Of a stretch of 39,450 nt of DNA, positions 8,282 to 17,053 are shown piece by piece (positions within the stretch are counted from its first letter, which is position 1; the number at the start of each line of letters is the position of its first letter). Source of the DNA: Nevskiaceae bacterium. Its GTDB lineage: Bacteria; Pseudomonadota; Gammaproteobacteria; Nevskiales; Nevskiaceae. The stretch is from contig JAKFXK010000090.1 of assembly GCA_021731445.1 (NCBI GenBank), forward strand, positions 1-39,450. The letters are read 5' to 3'. The notes below the pieces were generated by a model. It was not told the DNA's origin and ran no database searches. It saw nothing but the letters and a program-made list of their open reading frames with translations. Both the position numbers and the translations under genes were made by a program.

Positions 8282-8974
8282 CTAATGAATCGGCAGCAGA
8301 TCAGCTAGGCGATCCACTGCCACGAATTCGCTGATCTCCCGCCGTGGCAGGCCTTTTTCCGGCATCGCAATCGCGCGAATCTGACCGATGCCGAAGCCTT
8401 GCGCGCCCCGAAGCACCGGGAGGCTGTCGTCGGCAAAGAACGCCCGCTCTTTCACAAACGGATGCCGGGTCTGAAAGCCATTCCAGAAGTCCTGCGACTC
8501 CTTCGGCGCGCCGAAATCATGCGAACTGATGATCTCGCCGAAGTAATGGGCGAGGCCCGTCTGTTCCAGCTTGACCTGCCAGCTGTCACGGTGGGCATTG
8601 GTGGCGAGCCAGAGCTTGCGGCCTGAGTCACGCACGGCACTCAAAAAATCCTCCGCGCCCTCGAGCACGCCAATGCGCTCGCGCGACTCGCGCTTGAGAG
8701 CGGCGATATCGAGACCGGTGATGCCGCTCCAGTAATCCGTGCAGTACCAGGGCAGCGTGTGCGCCACTTCGGCAAAGCGCGTTGACAGCGCTGCTTCAGC
8801 TTCAGACACACTCAGCCGTCGCGCGGCGGCATAGCGCGCCGGCACCAGCGTGCGCCAGAACCAGTTGTCGTAGCTGAGATCAAGAACAGTGCCATCCATG
8901 TCCAGCAGTACCCATTCGATGGACGACCATGCCAGTGGTTTCCCGGCTTTCGGGCTGCGTGGCGGATTGAGCAT
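8282..8974 (-). CDS. yrfG: HAD-family GMP/IMP nucleotidase
   Basis: This 230-residue HAD hydrolase has motif I LLDMDGTVLDL with the nucleophile and acid aspartates, followed by YDNWFW as in YrfG. Motif II threonine/serine lies in LATNAH, the motif III lysine in GAPKES, and the motif IV aspartates in FFADDS. E. coli YrfG dephosphorylates GMP and IMP. The ATG at 8974 has AGGCGG just upstream and gives the family length; the frame continues to 9034 without added homology. It is divergent from cysQ with only 17 bases between starts, so each promoter must lie inside the other gene or these bases form a minimal shared control region. Confidence 0.85.
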   Translation of the reverse strand: MLNPPRSPKAGKPLAWSSIEWVLLDMDGTVLDLSYDNWFWRTLVPARYAAARRLSVSEAEAALSTRFAEVAHTLPWYCTDYWSGITGLDIAALKRESRERIGVLEGAEDFLSAVRDSGRKLWLATNAHRDSWQVKLEQTGLAHYFGEIISSHDFGAPKESQDFWNGFQTRHPFVKERAFFADDSLPVLRGAQGFGIGQIRAIAMPEKGLPRREISEFVAVDRLADLLPIH

Positions 8975-8991
8975 CCGCCTATGATAAAGCC

Positions 8992-9786
8992 ATGAACCCT
9001 GCCGATCTGCTCGACGCTGTCGTCGCCCTTGCACGCGCGGCAGGTGATGCCATTCTCGCCATCGACCGCGAGGACTTTACGGTCATGCAGAAACCTGACG
9101 ACTCGCCGGTGACGGCCGCTGATCTCGCCGCGCATCATCTGATACTCGCCGGCCTCACAGCACTCACGCCCGCGATCCCGGTGCTCTCGGAAGAGGGCGT
9201 GATCCCTGCATCTTCAGACCGCGCGGCATGGCGGCACTACTGGCTGGTGGACCCGCTCGACGGCACTGCCGAGTTCATCGCCAGAAACGGCGAGTTCACC
9301 GTCAACATCGCACTGATCGAAGACGGCAAGCCCGTGCTCGGTGTCGTGCTTGCCCCCGCGCTCGCCACCCTGTACGCGGCTGCTCTCGGCGGCATCGCCT
9401 GGCGCGAGCAGGGGGGCATGCGCACCCCGCTCGCCACCCGCCGCTGGCCCCAGCGACCGACGTTGCTGCTCAGCCGCGCGCATCCAGACCCGGAAGCCGC
9501 CGCGAGGCTGTCCCGACTGGGCGACTGCGAGACGGCACAGGTCGGCAGCTCGCTCAAGTACTGCCGCATTGCCGAGGGTCTGGCCGATGCCTACCCCAAG
9601 TTCGCCAGCATCTGGTACTGGGACACCGCCGCCGGCCAATGCCTGATCGAACAGGCCGGTGGCGCGGCGCTCTCGCTGACCAACTTCGCACCCCTGCGCT
9701 ACGCGCCCGACAGCAGCCTGCGCACCCCGAGTTTCATCGCCGTCGGCGATGCCGAGCGCGATTGGCGCGCCCTGCTGCAGCCATGA
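8992..9786 (+). CDS. cysQ: 3'(2'),5'-bisphosphate nucleotidase CysQ
   Basis: This is a 264-residue member of the inositol-monophosphatase superfamily that removes the 3' phosphate of 3'-phosphoadenosine 5'-phosphate, a by-product of sulfate assimilation. The magnesium-binding motif DPLDGTAEFI is present with an upstream EE pair (VLSEEG), followed by RNGEFTVNIALIEDGKPVLGVV and the C-terminal WDTAAGQCLIEQAGG, both typical of CysQ. The start lacks a strong Shine-Dalgarno. The stop overlaps the next gene's start (ATGA). Confidence 0.92.
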   Translation: MNPADLLDAVVALARAAGDAILAIDREDFTVMQKPDDSPVTAADLAAHHLILAGLTALTPAIPVLSEEGVIPASSDRAAWRHYWLVDPLDGTAEFIARNGEFTVNIALIEDGKPVLGVVLAPALATLYAAALGGIAWREQGGMRTPLATRRWPQRPTLLLSRAHPDPEAAARLSRLGDCETAQVGSSLKYCRIAEGLADAYPKFASIWYWDTAAGQCLIEQAGGAALSLTNFAPLRYAPDSSLRTPSFIAVGDAERDWRALLQP

Positions 9787-10340
9787 GCCGGGCCGAAGCG
9801 CGCTCGCTCTGCAGCGAGCTGGGCATCACCCCCGAATGGCTGAAGGCAAGACGCCTGCCCTTTCACATCGAGGCGCGCCACCTGACACCCGTCGGCCTCG
9901 GTACCGATGGCCGCGACAAGCTGCTGCACCGCCCTGCGGCACGCGCCTGGCTCAAGATGCGCTCGGCAGCCGCGAAGAGCGGCATTGAGCTGCAACTGGT
10001 CTCCGCCTTTCGCAGCTATGCCTTTCAAGCCGCGCTGATCCGCGGCAAGTTGCAGCGGGGCTCAAGCCTCGATGCCGTGCTGTGCATCAACGCGCCGCCA
10101 GGCTACAGCGAGCACCATGGCGGCCATGCGGTGGATATCGGCAGCGCTGACTGCGGCCCCCTGGAAGAAGCTTTCGAGCACACTGCGGTTTTTGCGTGGC
10201 TCGCGCAGCACGCGGCTTCACATGGCTTTGCGATGAGCTATCCGCGTGGGAATGCCAAAGGATTTTTGTATGAGCCTTGGCATTGGTGCTGGAACCCTCA
10301 AACCAGCCTGACGGCCGAAAAATCGCGCGCCGCCGGGTGA
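9783..10340 (+). CDS. M15-family D-Ala-D-Ala carboxypeptidase
   Basis: This is a 185-residue peptidase of the VanY/DacB (M15) zinc family that trims peptidoglycan stem peptides. The zinc motif SEHHGGHAVD supplies the first histidine and the aspartate, and EPWHW supplies the third ligand; SAFRSY upstream is also characteristic. No signal peptide is visible, so export is unclear. It begins in the ATGA overlap with cysQ, so the two are probably translationally coupled. The frame remains open far upstream within cysQ, but that part is a shadow. Its last 43 bases overlap the 3' end of mtnC on the other strand. Confidence 0.85.
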   Translation: MSRAEARSLCSELGITPEWLKARRLPFHIEARHLTPVGLGTDGRDKLLHRPAARAWLKMRSAAAKSGIELQLVSAFRSYAFQAALIRGKLQRGSSLDAVLCINAPPGYSEHHGGHAVDIGSADCGPLEEAFEHTAVFAWLAQHAASHGFAMSYPRGNAKGFLYEPWHWCWNPQTSLTAEKSRAAG

Positions 10341-10978
10341 TGCGGAAAAGGCCTGGCCTTCGCATCGCGCAAAAGCTGGGTGGTCGCCAGGCCGGCTTCG
10401 CGCGCCGCATCCAGCTCCTCTCCGATGTCGGAGAGAAACAGCACTTCCTCACCACGCAAGCCAATGTTTTCCAGAATCGCGTGATACGCCGCAGGCTCAC
10501 GCTTGGCTCCGATGCGCGTGTCGAAATAGCCGGTGAACAGCGGCGTGAGATCGCCATATTCGGTGTGCCCGAAGATGAGCTGCTGCGCCTCCACCGACCC
10601 CGACGAGTAGACGTAGAGCTGCAAGCCCTCGTTATGCCAGCGACGCAGCGCCACGGGGGTGTCCGGGTAGACATGGCCGATCAGCTCACCCGCGGCATAG
10701 CCCTCAGCCCAGACCATGCCCTGCAAGGCCTTGAGCGGTGTGGCTTTACGGTCTTCCGCCATCCAGCGGTCGAGCACGTCGGCGGCATCTTCGAGCGTCA
10801 GCGCACGGCCTTCTTCGAGTGCGACGGCATGGATCTGTGCCGCCACTTCTGGCCGCCTTGCCTCTGCACGCAAAAAGTGGCGCAGGTGCAGCTTGGCGTA
10901 GGGAAACAGGGTCTGATGGACGAAGTCGATCGACGAAGTGGTGCCTTCGATATCAGTGAGTATTGCCTTGATGCTCAC
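10298..10978 (-). CDS. mtnC: enolase-phosphatase (acireductone synthase)
   Basis: MtnC is the HAD-family enzyme of the methionine salvage pathway. It enolises and dephosphorylates 2,3-diketo-5-methylthiopentyl-1-phosphate to the acireductone. The 226 residues begin with the diagnostic LTDIEGTTSSIDFV motif; YVYSSGSVEAQ and the FLSDIGEELDAAREAG motif IV follow. The start is GTG, nested in the mtnD stop (GTGA), which implies coupled translation. It is the last gene of mtnB-mtnD-mtnC and ends in a 43-base convergent overlap with the M15 peptidase gene. Confidence 0.95.
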   Translation of the reverse strand: MSIKAILTDIEGTTSSIDFVHQTLFPYAKLHLRHFLRAEARRPEVAAQIHAVALEEGRALTLEDAADVLDRWMAEDRKATPLKALQGMVWAEGYAAGELIGHVYPDTPVALRRWHNEGLQLYVYSSGSVEAQQLIFGHTEYGDLTPLFTGYFDTRIGAKREPAAYHAILENIGLRGEEVLFLSDIGEELDAAREAGLATTQLLRDAKARPFPHHPAARDFSAVRLV

Positions 10979-11529
10979 ACCCCAGCACCGGTGTATTCGG
11001 GAAAGCTCTTCGCAATCTCATCGCCCGTGAACTTGCCCACCCAGCCATCGGGCTTGGTGAACAGACGGATGGCCTTGAAGAAAGGCTTTGGCCCCATGTC
11101 GAACCAGTGGGTGGTGTCGGCGGGCAGCTCGATGAGATCACCCGCAGTGCAGAGCGTTTGATACACCTTGCCGTGCTTGCGGATGTAGAACACGCCCGCG
11201 CCATCGACAAAGAAGCGGATCTCGAAATCGTCGTGCGTGTGCTCGGCCAGAAACTTGCCGCGTGCGGCTAAAGCCTGCTCGTGCGCCGGGTGCATGGCGA
11301 CCACGTCCACACTCCGGATGTCGTACTTGGCACTGAGCGCAGCCACCGATTTTTCATAGGCCTTGAGCACCGTGGCCTGGTCGGCATCCGGGGCGAGTTG
11401 CGCCGTCGCACTCCAGCGCTGCATGGGGATGCCAATCGCCGCCAGCTCGCGCTGGATCACGTCGAAATCGCTGGTTTGCAACAGCACATTGTCTGGCGCG
11501 TTGTCGGGGGTGATGGTCAACATCGTCAT
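10975..11529 (-). CDS. mtnD: acireductone dioxygenase
   Basis: This 184-residue cupin dioxygenase converts acireductone and O2 to 4-methylthio-2-oxobutanoate and formate (iron form) in methionine salvage. The cupin metal motif is visible as EHTHDDFEIRFF, with a further histidine in DTTHWFDMG; DLIELPADTTHWF is typical of the family. CGGAGG lies 8 bases before the ATG at 11529, supporting that start over the ATG two codons later. It follows mtnB after a 109-base spacer containing hairpins, and overlaps mtnC by 4 bases. Confidence 0.95.
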   Translation of the reverse strand: MTMLTITPDNAPDNVLLQTSDFDVIQRELAAIGIPMQRWSATAQLAPDADQATVLKAYEKSVAALSAKYDIRSVDVVAMHPAHEQALAARGKFLAEHTHDDFEIRFFVDGAGVFYIRKHGKVYQTLCTAGDLIELPADTTHWFDMGPKPFFKAIRLFTKPDGWVGKFTGDEIAKSFPEYTGAGV

Positions 11530-11575
11530 AGCGGCTGCCTCCGTAAGCTTGCAAAACTTTGCTGGTTTCTATCTG

Positions 11576-11626
11576 TCGGCAGCAGTCCGTATTCGCATTG
11601 CTGCCGATCCCCGCAAGCGGGGCCCC
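11576..11626 (-). other. structured mtnB-mtnD intercistronic spacer
   Basis: Between mtnB and mtnD two hairpins can form. One has TCGGCAGCA (11576-11584) with its complement (11599-11607), nine base pairs with a 14-base loop. The other has CCCCG/CGGGG (11609-11622) with a CAAG loop, which continues into the palindrome GGGGCCCC. No U-tract follows, so this is not a classical terminator. It could adjust the mtnB to mtnD-mtnC expression ratio or mark an RNA processing site; that is inference. Confidence 0.4.
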
Positions 11627-11638
11627 TCGTCAGGTCGC

Positions 11639-12343
11639 TCAAACGGCTAGCTCTCTCAAATGGCACTCCAACATGAACTCGATGGCCTCGACGCGATGCC
11701 GCGCCTCGGCCACGTCGCGGCCCCAGGCATAGAGCCCGTGACCGGCGATGAGATAGGCCGGTGTGAAGGGCACTCTCACCATGTGGGCATCCACCGCCGC
11801 ACTCAAGCGGGCGATGTCCTGATCGTTGGCGAAGACAGGGATGGTGACTTGCGATTGCGGGTCTGGCGCACCCGGCAGCACTTTCAGCAGTTCGTAGTTG
11901 GTGAGCGTGATCTGTTCGAAGCGCCGCGACAGCAATGTGTTGGCGGTGGTGTGCACATGCAGCACGGCCTTGGCCTCCGGCACGCGGCGATAAATCTGCA
12001 TGTGCAGCAGCGTCTCGTAGCTGGCCTTGCGAGTGGCCCGCGACACGGTACCCGGCACGGTGGGTGCGGGAGCGGGCCACGCCGATGGCTCCCGCACCCC
12101 TTGTTTCACAAACACCGTGTCGCCATCGGCTTCCAGCGGCTTGCCGTCGAGTGTGGCGACGAGAAAGTGCTCATCCCGCAACTCGCCCTTGTGGTTTCCG
12201 CTGGCAGTGATGAGCACCTGCTCTGGGCTGAGTCGCACCGAGAAATTACCGCCAGTGGCAGGCACCCACCCTCGTGCGTGGAACATCGCCCCCGCAGCAA
12301 TCATCTGCTGGGCGAGCGTGGCGATGGTGATGGCGTCTGTCAT
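11639..12343 (-). CDS. mtnB: methylthioribulose-1-phosphate dehydratase
   Basis: This 234-residue class II aldolase/adducin-fold enzyme dehydrates 5-methylthioribulose-1-phosphate in methionine salvage. Family features are RGWVPATGGNFSVRL near the N-terminus, the zinc histidines in VLHVHTTANTLLS, the FEQITLTNYELLK segment and the C-terminal ARHRVEAIEFMLECH. The ATG at 12343 has no Shine-Dalgarno but lies about 10 bases after a good -10 box, so translation is probably close to leaderless. It is first in mtnB-mtnD-mtnC; mtnA and mtnK/mtnP are not in the window. Confidence 0.95.
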   Translation of the reverse strand: MTDAITIATLAQQMIAAGAMFHARGWVPATGGNFSVRLSPEQVLITASGNHKGELRDEHFLVATLDGKPLEADGDTVFVKQGVREPSAWPAPAPTVPGTVSRATRKASYETLLHMQIYRRVPEAKAVLHVHTTANTLLSRRFEQITLTNYELLKVLPGAPDPQSQVTIPVFANDQDIARLSAAVDAHMVRVPFTPAYLIAGHGLYAWGRDVAEARHRVEAIEFMLECHLRELAV

Positions 12344-12352
12344 GGGGCGCGA

Positions 12353-12381
12353 AGGATAGGGCTCAGGGCGTGGCGCTTCAA
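12353..12381 (-). promoter_or_regulatory. sigma70-type promoter of mtnB
   Basis: On the minus strand TTGAAG (12376-12381), a 17-base spacer and TATCCT (12353-12358) form a promoter. The expected start point is around 12346, only about 3 bases before the mtnB ATG. The initial transcribed sequence TCGCGCCCC is very GC-rich. The 14 bases from the -10 onward are identical to those of the rpmB promoter at 14407. Confidence 0.6.
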
Positions 12382-12397
12382 TGAATCGCGCCCGCGA

Positions 12398-13840
12398 TCA
12401 CACCAGGAACACCGCCGCCAGCGCCAGAAAGATGAAAAAACCCATGCTGTCGGTAAACGCCGTCAGCAGCACGCTTGACCCCATCACCGGATCGCGGCCG
12501 AAGCGTTGCAGCGTCAGCGGAATCAACACCCCGGCGGCGGCGGCCACCCAGAGGTTGAGCAGCACCGAAACCGCAATCACCAGCGCCAGCGCCCACTGAT
12601 GGTAGAGCGCGAGGGTCGCCACGCCCAGCACGCTACCCCACAGCGCGCCATTGATGGTGGCGATGCCGAACTCCTTGCTGAACATCTTGCGCAGCTGGGT
12701 GGGGCCGAGCTGGTTCAAGGCCAGGCCTCGGATCACCAGCGCCACCGTCTGGTTGCCGGTGTTACCGCCGATCGAGGCGACGATGGGCATCAGGGCTGCC
12801 AGCGCCACCAGCTGCACGATGATGCCCTCGAAGGCCCCGATCACCCGTGAGGCGATGAAGGCCGTCAGCAGGTTGAGCGCCAGCCAGGGCCAGCGGTTTT
12901 TGGCACTCTCGACCACCGGTGCGAACAGGTCTTCCTCCCCGCTCAAACCCACCTGGCGCAGACTCTCGCTCTGGGCGCGTGCCTTGATGGCATCCACCAC
13001 CGCATCGACCGGGATGCGGCCCACGACCTGCTTGTGCAGGTTGACCACCGGCGCGCTGATGAGGTCGTACTTCTCGAACGCGGTCACCGCATCGTCGACG
13101 GCGTCACCGGTGTAGAAAAACGTCGGTTCGGCGGTCATCACCGTATGTACCGTCTGCTCAGGGTCAGAGAGCAGCAGCTGGTCGAGCGAGAGCACCCCGC
13201 GCAGGTGCCCGGCGCGATCGACCACGATGAGCTGGTTGATCTCGGCCGGCAGCTGCTTCTGTCGCCGCAGCAGGCGCAGCACCGCTTCCAGCGAGGTGTC
13301 TTCGCGGATCGACAGGAAGTCGAGATCCATCATCGAGCCGACGCTGCCGTCGGGGAAGGACAGCACCGAGCGCACCTCGGCCTGATCGTCGCGGTCCAGT
13401 TTGGCGAGCACTGCCTGGCGAGCGTCCTCCTCCATCTCGCTCAGCAGTTCGGCGATGTCGTCGGAGTCGAGGTGGCGTACGACGGCGGCAATCTCCTCCG
13501 GCCGCATGTCGCCCAACAGCGCCCGCAGCACCGCCTCGTTGGTTTCCAGCAGCACGGCGCCACGCCGCTCGGGCTTCACCAAACCCCAGGCGGTTTCGCG
13601 TACATCAGGCGGCAGTGCCTCGAGGATGAAGGCGATGTCGGCCGGGTGCAGCTGTCCCAGCTTGGTTGCAAGCGCAGCCTGCTGCTGGCGGGCGAGGAGC
13701 TGGGCGACCACATCCTGTTTGGAGACTTCAGAGCGGCTGACCAAGTCGCGCTCGACGGCCTGGCGCGTAAGCAGACCGATGATCTGCTCGCGCGCCCGTT
13801 CGAGATGGCTGTGGTGGAGGCGTTCCTGGGCTTCGCTCAT
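12398..13840 (-). CDS. mgtE: magnesium transporter MgtE
   Basis: This is a 480-residue inner-membrane Mg2+ channel. The N-terminal superhelical MgtE_N domain occupies roughly residues 55-155, two CBS domains roughly 165-285, and the five-helix pore the rest. The selectivity segment PIVASIGGNTGNQT and the pore aspartate in AFTDSMGFF are both present. In the family, Mg2+ binding between CBS and N domains closes the channel. Its start lies only 27 bases past the rpmB-rpmG terminator with no evident promoter or Shine-Dalgarno, so some expression may come from readthrough of the ribosomal-protein transcript. Confidence 0.95.
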   Translation of the reverse strand: MSEAQERLHHSHLERAREQIIGLLTRQAVERDLVSRSEVSKQDVVAQLLARQQQAALATKLGQLHPADIAFILEALPPDVRETAWGLVKPERRGAVLLETNEAVLRALLGDMRPEEIAAVVRHLDSDDIAELLSEMEEDARQAVLAKLDRDDQAEVRSVLSFPDGSVGSMMDLDFLSIREDTSLEAVLRLLRRQKQLPAEINQLIVVDRAGHLRGVLSLDQLLLSDPEQTVHTVMTAEPTFFYTGDAVDDAVTAFEKYDLISAPVVNLHKQVVGRIPVDAVVDAIKARAQSESLRQVGLSGEEDLFAPVVESAKNRWPWLALNLLTAFIASRVIGAFEGIIVQLVALAALMPIVASIGGNTGNQTVALVIRGLALNQLGPTQLRKMFSKEFGIATINGALWGSVLGVATLALYHQWALALVIAVSVLLNLWVAAAAGVLIPLTLQRFGRDPVMGSSVLLTAFTDSMGFFIFLALAAVFLV

Positions 13841-13866
13841 AGGGCGGATGGTAATCGACGGGCATT

Positions 13867-13893
13867 AAAAAGCCCGCACGGGGCGGGCTTTTT
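13867..13893 (-). terminator. terminator after rpmB-rpmG
   Basis: AAGCCCGC (13870-13877) pairs with GCGGGCTT (13883-13890) with a short loop. A-runs and T-runs lie on both sides (AAAA before, TTTTT after), so the minus-strand transcript ends in a U-tract 23 bases past the rpmG stop. It also sits just upstream of mgtE. Confidence 0.88.
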
Positions 13894-13915
13894 CAATCAA
13901 ATAAAGACCAAAGCC

Positions 13916-14089
13916 TTATTTGATTTTTGCTTCCTTGAACACGACATGCTTGCGCACGACCGGATCGTATTTCTTGAACTCGAACTTCTCAGGCGTGTTC
14001 TTGCGGTTCTTCTTGGTGGTGTAGAAGTAACCGGTATCAGCTGTCGAAACGAGCTTGATCTTTTCGTTGTCTTTTTTCTTGGCAGCCAT
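13916..14089 (-). CDS. rpmG: 50S ribosomal protein L33
   Basis: This is a 57-residue protein with the L33 pattern: a basic start ([17 protein letters not shown]), then [34 protein letters not shown] and a short Lys tail. It is the cysteine-free, zinc-independent form common in proteobacteria. GGAG is visible upstream in the rpmB 3' region. It lies 12 bases after the rpmB stop, so the two form one operon, ended by the terminator at 13867. Confidence 0.97.
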   Translation of the reverse strand: MAAKKKDNEKIKLVSTADTGYFYTTKKNRKNTPEKFEFKKYDPVVRKHVVFKEAKIK

Positions 14090-14101
14090 TGCTTATGCTC
14101 C

Positions 14102-14338
14102 TTAGAACTTGCCGCCGCGAGCGGCGATTTCGGCGAGCACGGGCTCAATGCCCTTCTTGTCGATGATGCGCAGGCCGTGGTTGGACACGCGCAGCTTGAT
14201 GAAGCGCTTTTCGGCTTCGATCCAGAAGCGGTGCGTGTGCAGATTGGGCAGGAAGCGCGTGCGCTTCTTGACGTTGGAGTGGGAGACGGTATTTCCCACC
14301 ATCGGCTTTTTGCCGGTGACTTGGCAGACTTTGGACAT
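14102..14338 (-). CDS. rpmB: 50S ribosomal protein L28
   Basis: This is a 78-residue ribosomal protein with the L28 N-terminus [16 protein letters not shown], then [15 protein letters not shown] and the conserved [16 protein letters not shown]. The start at 14338 matches the family; longer upstream reading in this frame is not conserved. It is first in the rpmB-rpmG operon and has a strong-looking promoter at 14407-14435. Confidence 0.97.
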   Translation of the reverse strand: MSKVCQVTGKKPMVGNTVSHSNVKKRTRFLPNLHTHRFWIEAEKRFIKLRVSNHGLRIIDKKGIEPVLAEIAARGGKF

Positions 14339-14406
14339 GGCTGGTTGGACTCTTGCCGGTACGTTCGCGGTGACGGCAGAACGCCGGACACACAAAAAGG
14401 GCGCGA

Positions 14407-14435
14407 AGGATAGCGGGAGGTCAAGGATTGCGCAA
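14407..14435 (-). promoter_or_regulatory. promoter of rpmB-rpmG
   Basis: On the minus strand TTGCGC (14430-14435), an exact 17-base spacer and TATCCT (14407-14412) are followed by the GC-rich discriminator TCGCGCCC. GC-rich discriminators are characteristic of ribosomal-component promoters inhibited by ppGpp/DksA, so stringent control is plausible here. Confidence 0.6.
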
Positions 14436-14453
14436 CCGCCCCCTGCGCCCTGA

Positions 14454-15131
14454 TCAAACCCAGCCACGCGCAGCGAGCGACACCGGCTCGCCCTCACCCA
14501 CCACGAAGTGATCCACGACCCGCACGTCGATGGTGGCCAGGGCGGCCTTGAGGCGCTCGGTGAGGAGGCGATCCTGCGGGCTGGGTTCGCCGTGTCCTGA
14601 GGGGTGGTTGTGGGCGAACACGACAGCACTTGCGCCCAGGCGCAGTGCGGTTTTCACCACTTCGCGCGGGTAGACGGCAGCAGTATTGATGCTGCCGCGC
14701 GCGATTTCCTCGGTGGCGAGGAGCTTGAACTGGCTGTCGAGAAAGAGGCCCAAAAACACCTCTTGTGGCTCCTCGCGCAGGCGGGCCACGAGGTAGCGGT
14801 TCAGCGCGGCAGGCTCGTTGAGCACATTCCGCTCCGGCAGTTCTTCGGCCAGATGGCGGCGCGCCAGTTCGAGCACGGCTTGCAGCTGCGCGTACTTGGC
14901 CTGTCCCAAGCCCTTGGCGCGGCAGAAGTCAGCCTGGCTGGCCTTGAGCAGCGCGCGCAGGCCGCCAAACTCGAGGAGCAAATCCCGCGCGAGATCCACC
15001 GCGCTGCGGCCTGCGATGCCAGTGCGCAGGAAAATCGCCAGTAGTTCGGCATCGCTCAGGCCCGCCGCCCCACGGGCCAGCAGGCGCTCGCGTGGGCGCT
15101 CGTCCTCGGGCCAGTCCTTGATGCCGCTCAA
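14454..15131 (-). CDS. radC: RadC family MPN/JAMM protein
   Basis: This 225-residue protein has an N-terminal helix-hairpin-helix region ([27 protein letters not shown]) and a C-terminal JAMM/MPN domain with [14 protein letters not shown], the zinc motif H-x-H...D. The old link to DNA repair is doubtful and the function is unproven. I use the TTG at 15131, which overlaps the TGA of the upstream M48 gene (TTGA) and gives the length of E. coli RadC (222). The frame also runs upstream to 15164. radC beside rpmB-rpmG and near coaBC-dut is a conserved order. Confidence 0.88.
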   Translation of the reverse strand: MSGIKDWPEDERPRERLLARGAAGLSDAELLAIFLRTGIAGRSAVDLARDLLLEFGGLRALLKASQADFCRAKGLGQAKYAQLQAVLELARRHLAEELPERNVLNEPAALNRYLVARLREEPQEVFLGLFLDSQFKLLATEEIARGSINTAAVYPREVVKTALRLGASAVVFAHNHPSGHGEPSPQDRLLTERLKAALATIDVRVVDHFVVGEGEPVSLAARGWV

Positions 15132-17029
15132 GCGCCGCCCGCCAGTGCCGGCGGCAGCGGGCAATGCAGGCTGGCGGCGGTGACACGCAGCAGCTCCGCC
15201 TCGCCGATCGTCACTCGACCATCGTGGGCGAGCGTTTTCACCAACGCCTCGATCAGCATCTGCTTGGCCAGCGGCATCAACGTATCGAGCCGGGTCAGGG
15301 CGGCATCCAGCGCCTTCGGCCAGTCCACCGGCAGCGCCGGTGCGCGGGTGGACTGCGGCCAGAGATGAGCCCAGCCGGCGGCGAAGGCGCGGCGCGCCGC
15401 GTCACCACGCGCGCTGCCGGCATCGGCAAGCACGCTCAGCAGCAGCGCGGCGTCGTCTGCTAGCGCCGCCAGCCGCTGCTTGCCGGTGGCCGCAGTGGCA
15501 GCGGGAGCCAGCCAGTCGCCCAGCTGCACCGACAGCATCCGCGCCAGCACGAACTCGAAAGCGCCGATGCAGCCATCGGCCTGCGCCAGCGTGTTCACCA
15601 GGGTTTGCAGTGCCACTAACTCTGCCGCCGGACGCTGCCGCAGGGTAGGGAAGGCCAGAGCTGCCAGTGGCAGGCGCAGCGCCGCATGCAGGTTTTCGGT
15701 CTGCCGGTGCAGCACGAGGACGCGTGCCACCTCCGCGGCCCCGCGCACAGCCGCGATGGCCTCGCGCTGGCGGGCAGCAATGTCACGGTCGGCATCGAGC
15801 AGCAGCGCCAGCAGCAGCGCGGGTGCCTCGGCATCGCTCTGCGCCGCCTCACGCAGGGCTTGCGGGATGGTGGCGTGCAGGGTTTCAGCGTAGCGGTAGT
15901 CATCCGCCCCGGGATGGCCGACCTGCGACACCACCGCAGCCGGGGTGATGCCGCGCGTGGCCGCCGGGGCCAGAAACTTCACTGGCCCCTCGTCGCCGGC
16001 ATCGCTGTAGAAATCCGGCGCATTCCACTGCACTGCCGCAGCCTTCAGCTGTGCGGGTCTGAACTGCGGCTCGATGCGCTGGATACGTTCGATCAGCGGT
16101 GGATGGGTGGCGAACAACCACGAGTAGCCGACGCCGTCGCCGAACAGCATGTGGCTGATCTCCTCGCCGCTTTTGCCCTCCAGCTTCGAGCCTGCCTCGA
16201 TGCCCGCGATCTTCTTCAGCGCCCCGGCCAGCCCCACCGTCTGCCGGGTGAACTGCACGGCGCTGGCATCGGCAAGATATTCACGCTGGCGCGAGATGCG
16301 CGCCTTGATCAACCGCCCGCACAGCATGCCGATGCCGCCCACCATCATCAGGCCAAAGCCCGCCACCGCCAGCGTCGGCCCGCGCTTGCCGCCGCGCGGC
16401 GTGTTGTTGACGATTTCGCGGCCGATGAGGTGGATGACGAGCAGGCCGAAGATCAACCCCATCAGCCGGATGTTGAGGCGCATGTCGCCGTTGAGCACAT
16501 GGCTGAACTCGTGGGCGATGACACCCTGCAACTCGTCACGGCTGAGCTTTTCCAGCGCGCCCCGCGTCACTGCCACGGCAGCATCCGCGGGTGCATAGCC
16601 CGCCGCAAAGGCATTGATGCCCGCCTCGCGCTCCAACACGTAGATTTCGGGCACCGGCACGCCAGAAGCAATGGCGATTTCCTCGACGATATTGCGCAGG
16701 CGGCGCAGTCGTGGCTCACGGGTTTCGGGAGGCACCAGCACGCCGCCCAGGCCTGAGGCCACCGTACCGCCGCCGGACTTGAGCCGCGCAATCTTGTAGA
16801 GACTGCCAAGAGCGATCACTGCCGCCACCCCCAAACCCGTTGCGAGCAGCATCGGCAGGTGTGGCAGCGTCGCGTCGCCCAGCGTCATCTCCTGTGCCGC
16901 ACCAAAGGCCAGCGTGACCGCCAGGATCGCCACCACGCCCAGCACCGTGAGCAGCACCGAGAAGGCAAACGCCCACATCATCCAGCGTGATTGCGCTCTC
17001 GCTTGAGCCTGATGCTCGAAGAAGTTCAT
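15128..17029 (-). CDS. M48 membrane metalloprotease with C-terminal extension
   Basis: This is a 633-residue membrane protein. Two hydrophobic helices (about residues 17-45 and 58-80) precede an HtpX-like M48 domain with the zinc motif HEFSH at 173-177, two further hydrophobic segments near 185-240, and EYLADASAV carrying the third ligand. Residues from about 360 on form a long Ala/Leu-rich helical extension. Its end ([22 protein letters not shown]) resembles TerB-type helical domains. HtpX itself has about 290 residues, so the extension is roughly half the protein. It follows lemA by 24 bases, a pairing common in bacteria, and overlaps radC by 4 bases. Membrane protein quality control is likely but the substrates are unknown. 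Confidence 0.85.
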   Translation of the reverse strand: MNFFEHQAQARAQSRWMMWAFAFSVLLTVLGVVAILAVTLAFGAAQEMTLGDATLPHLPMLLATGLGVAAVIALGSLYKIARLKSGGGTVASGLGGVLVPPETREPRLRRLRNIVEEIAIASGVPVPEIYVLEREAGINAFAAGYAPADAAVAVTRGALEKLSRDELQGVIAHEFSHVLNGDMRLNIRLMGLIFGLLVIHLIGREIVNNTPRGGKRGPTLAVAGFGLMMVGGIGMLCGRLIKARISRQREYLADASAVQFTRQTVGLAGALKKIAGIEAGSKLEGKSGEEISHMLFGDGVGYSWLFATHPPLIERIQRIEPQFRPAQLKAAAVQWNAPDFYSDAGDEGPVKFLAPAATRGITPAAVVSQVGHPGADDYRYAETLHATIPQALREAAQSDAEAPALLLALLLDADRDIAARQREAIAAVRGAAEVARVLVLHRQTENLHAALRLPLAALAFPTLRQRPAAELVALQTLVNTLAQADGCIGAFEFVLARMLSVQLGDWLAPAATAATGKQRLAALADDAALLLSVLADAGSARGDAARRAFAAGWAHLWPQSTRAPALPVDWPKALDAALTRLDTLMPLAKQMLIEALVKTLAHDGRVTIGEAELLRVTAASLHCPLPPALAGGA

Positions 17030-17053
17030 GGCGGCAGCCGCCGCAGCGAGTGC

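Noticed and set aside
9228-9782. N-terminal half of the frame leading into the M15 peptidase
   Set aside because: It lies in another frame of cysQ and is Arg/Ala-rich without homology; the ATG at 9783 in the ATGA overlap fits the family length.
13034-14413. 459-codon plus-strand frame over mgtE, rpmG and rpmB
   Set aside because: It crosses a terminator and three certain genes on the other strand; a shadow frame.
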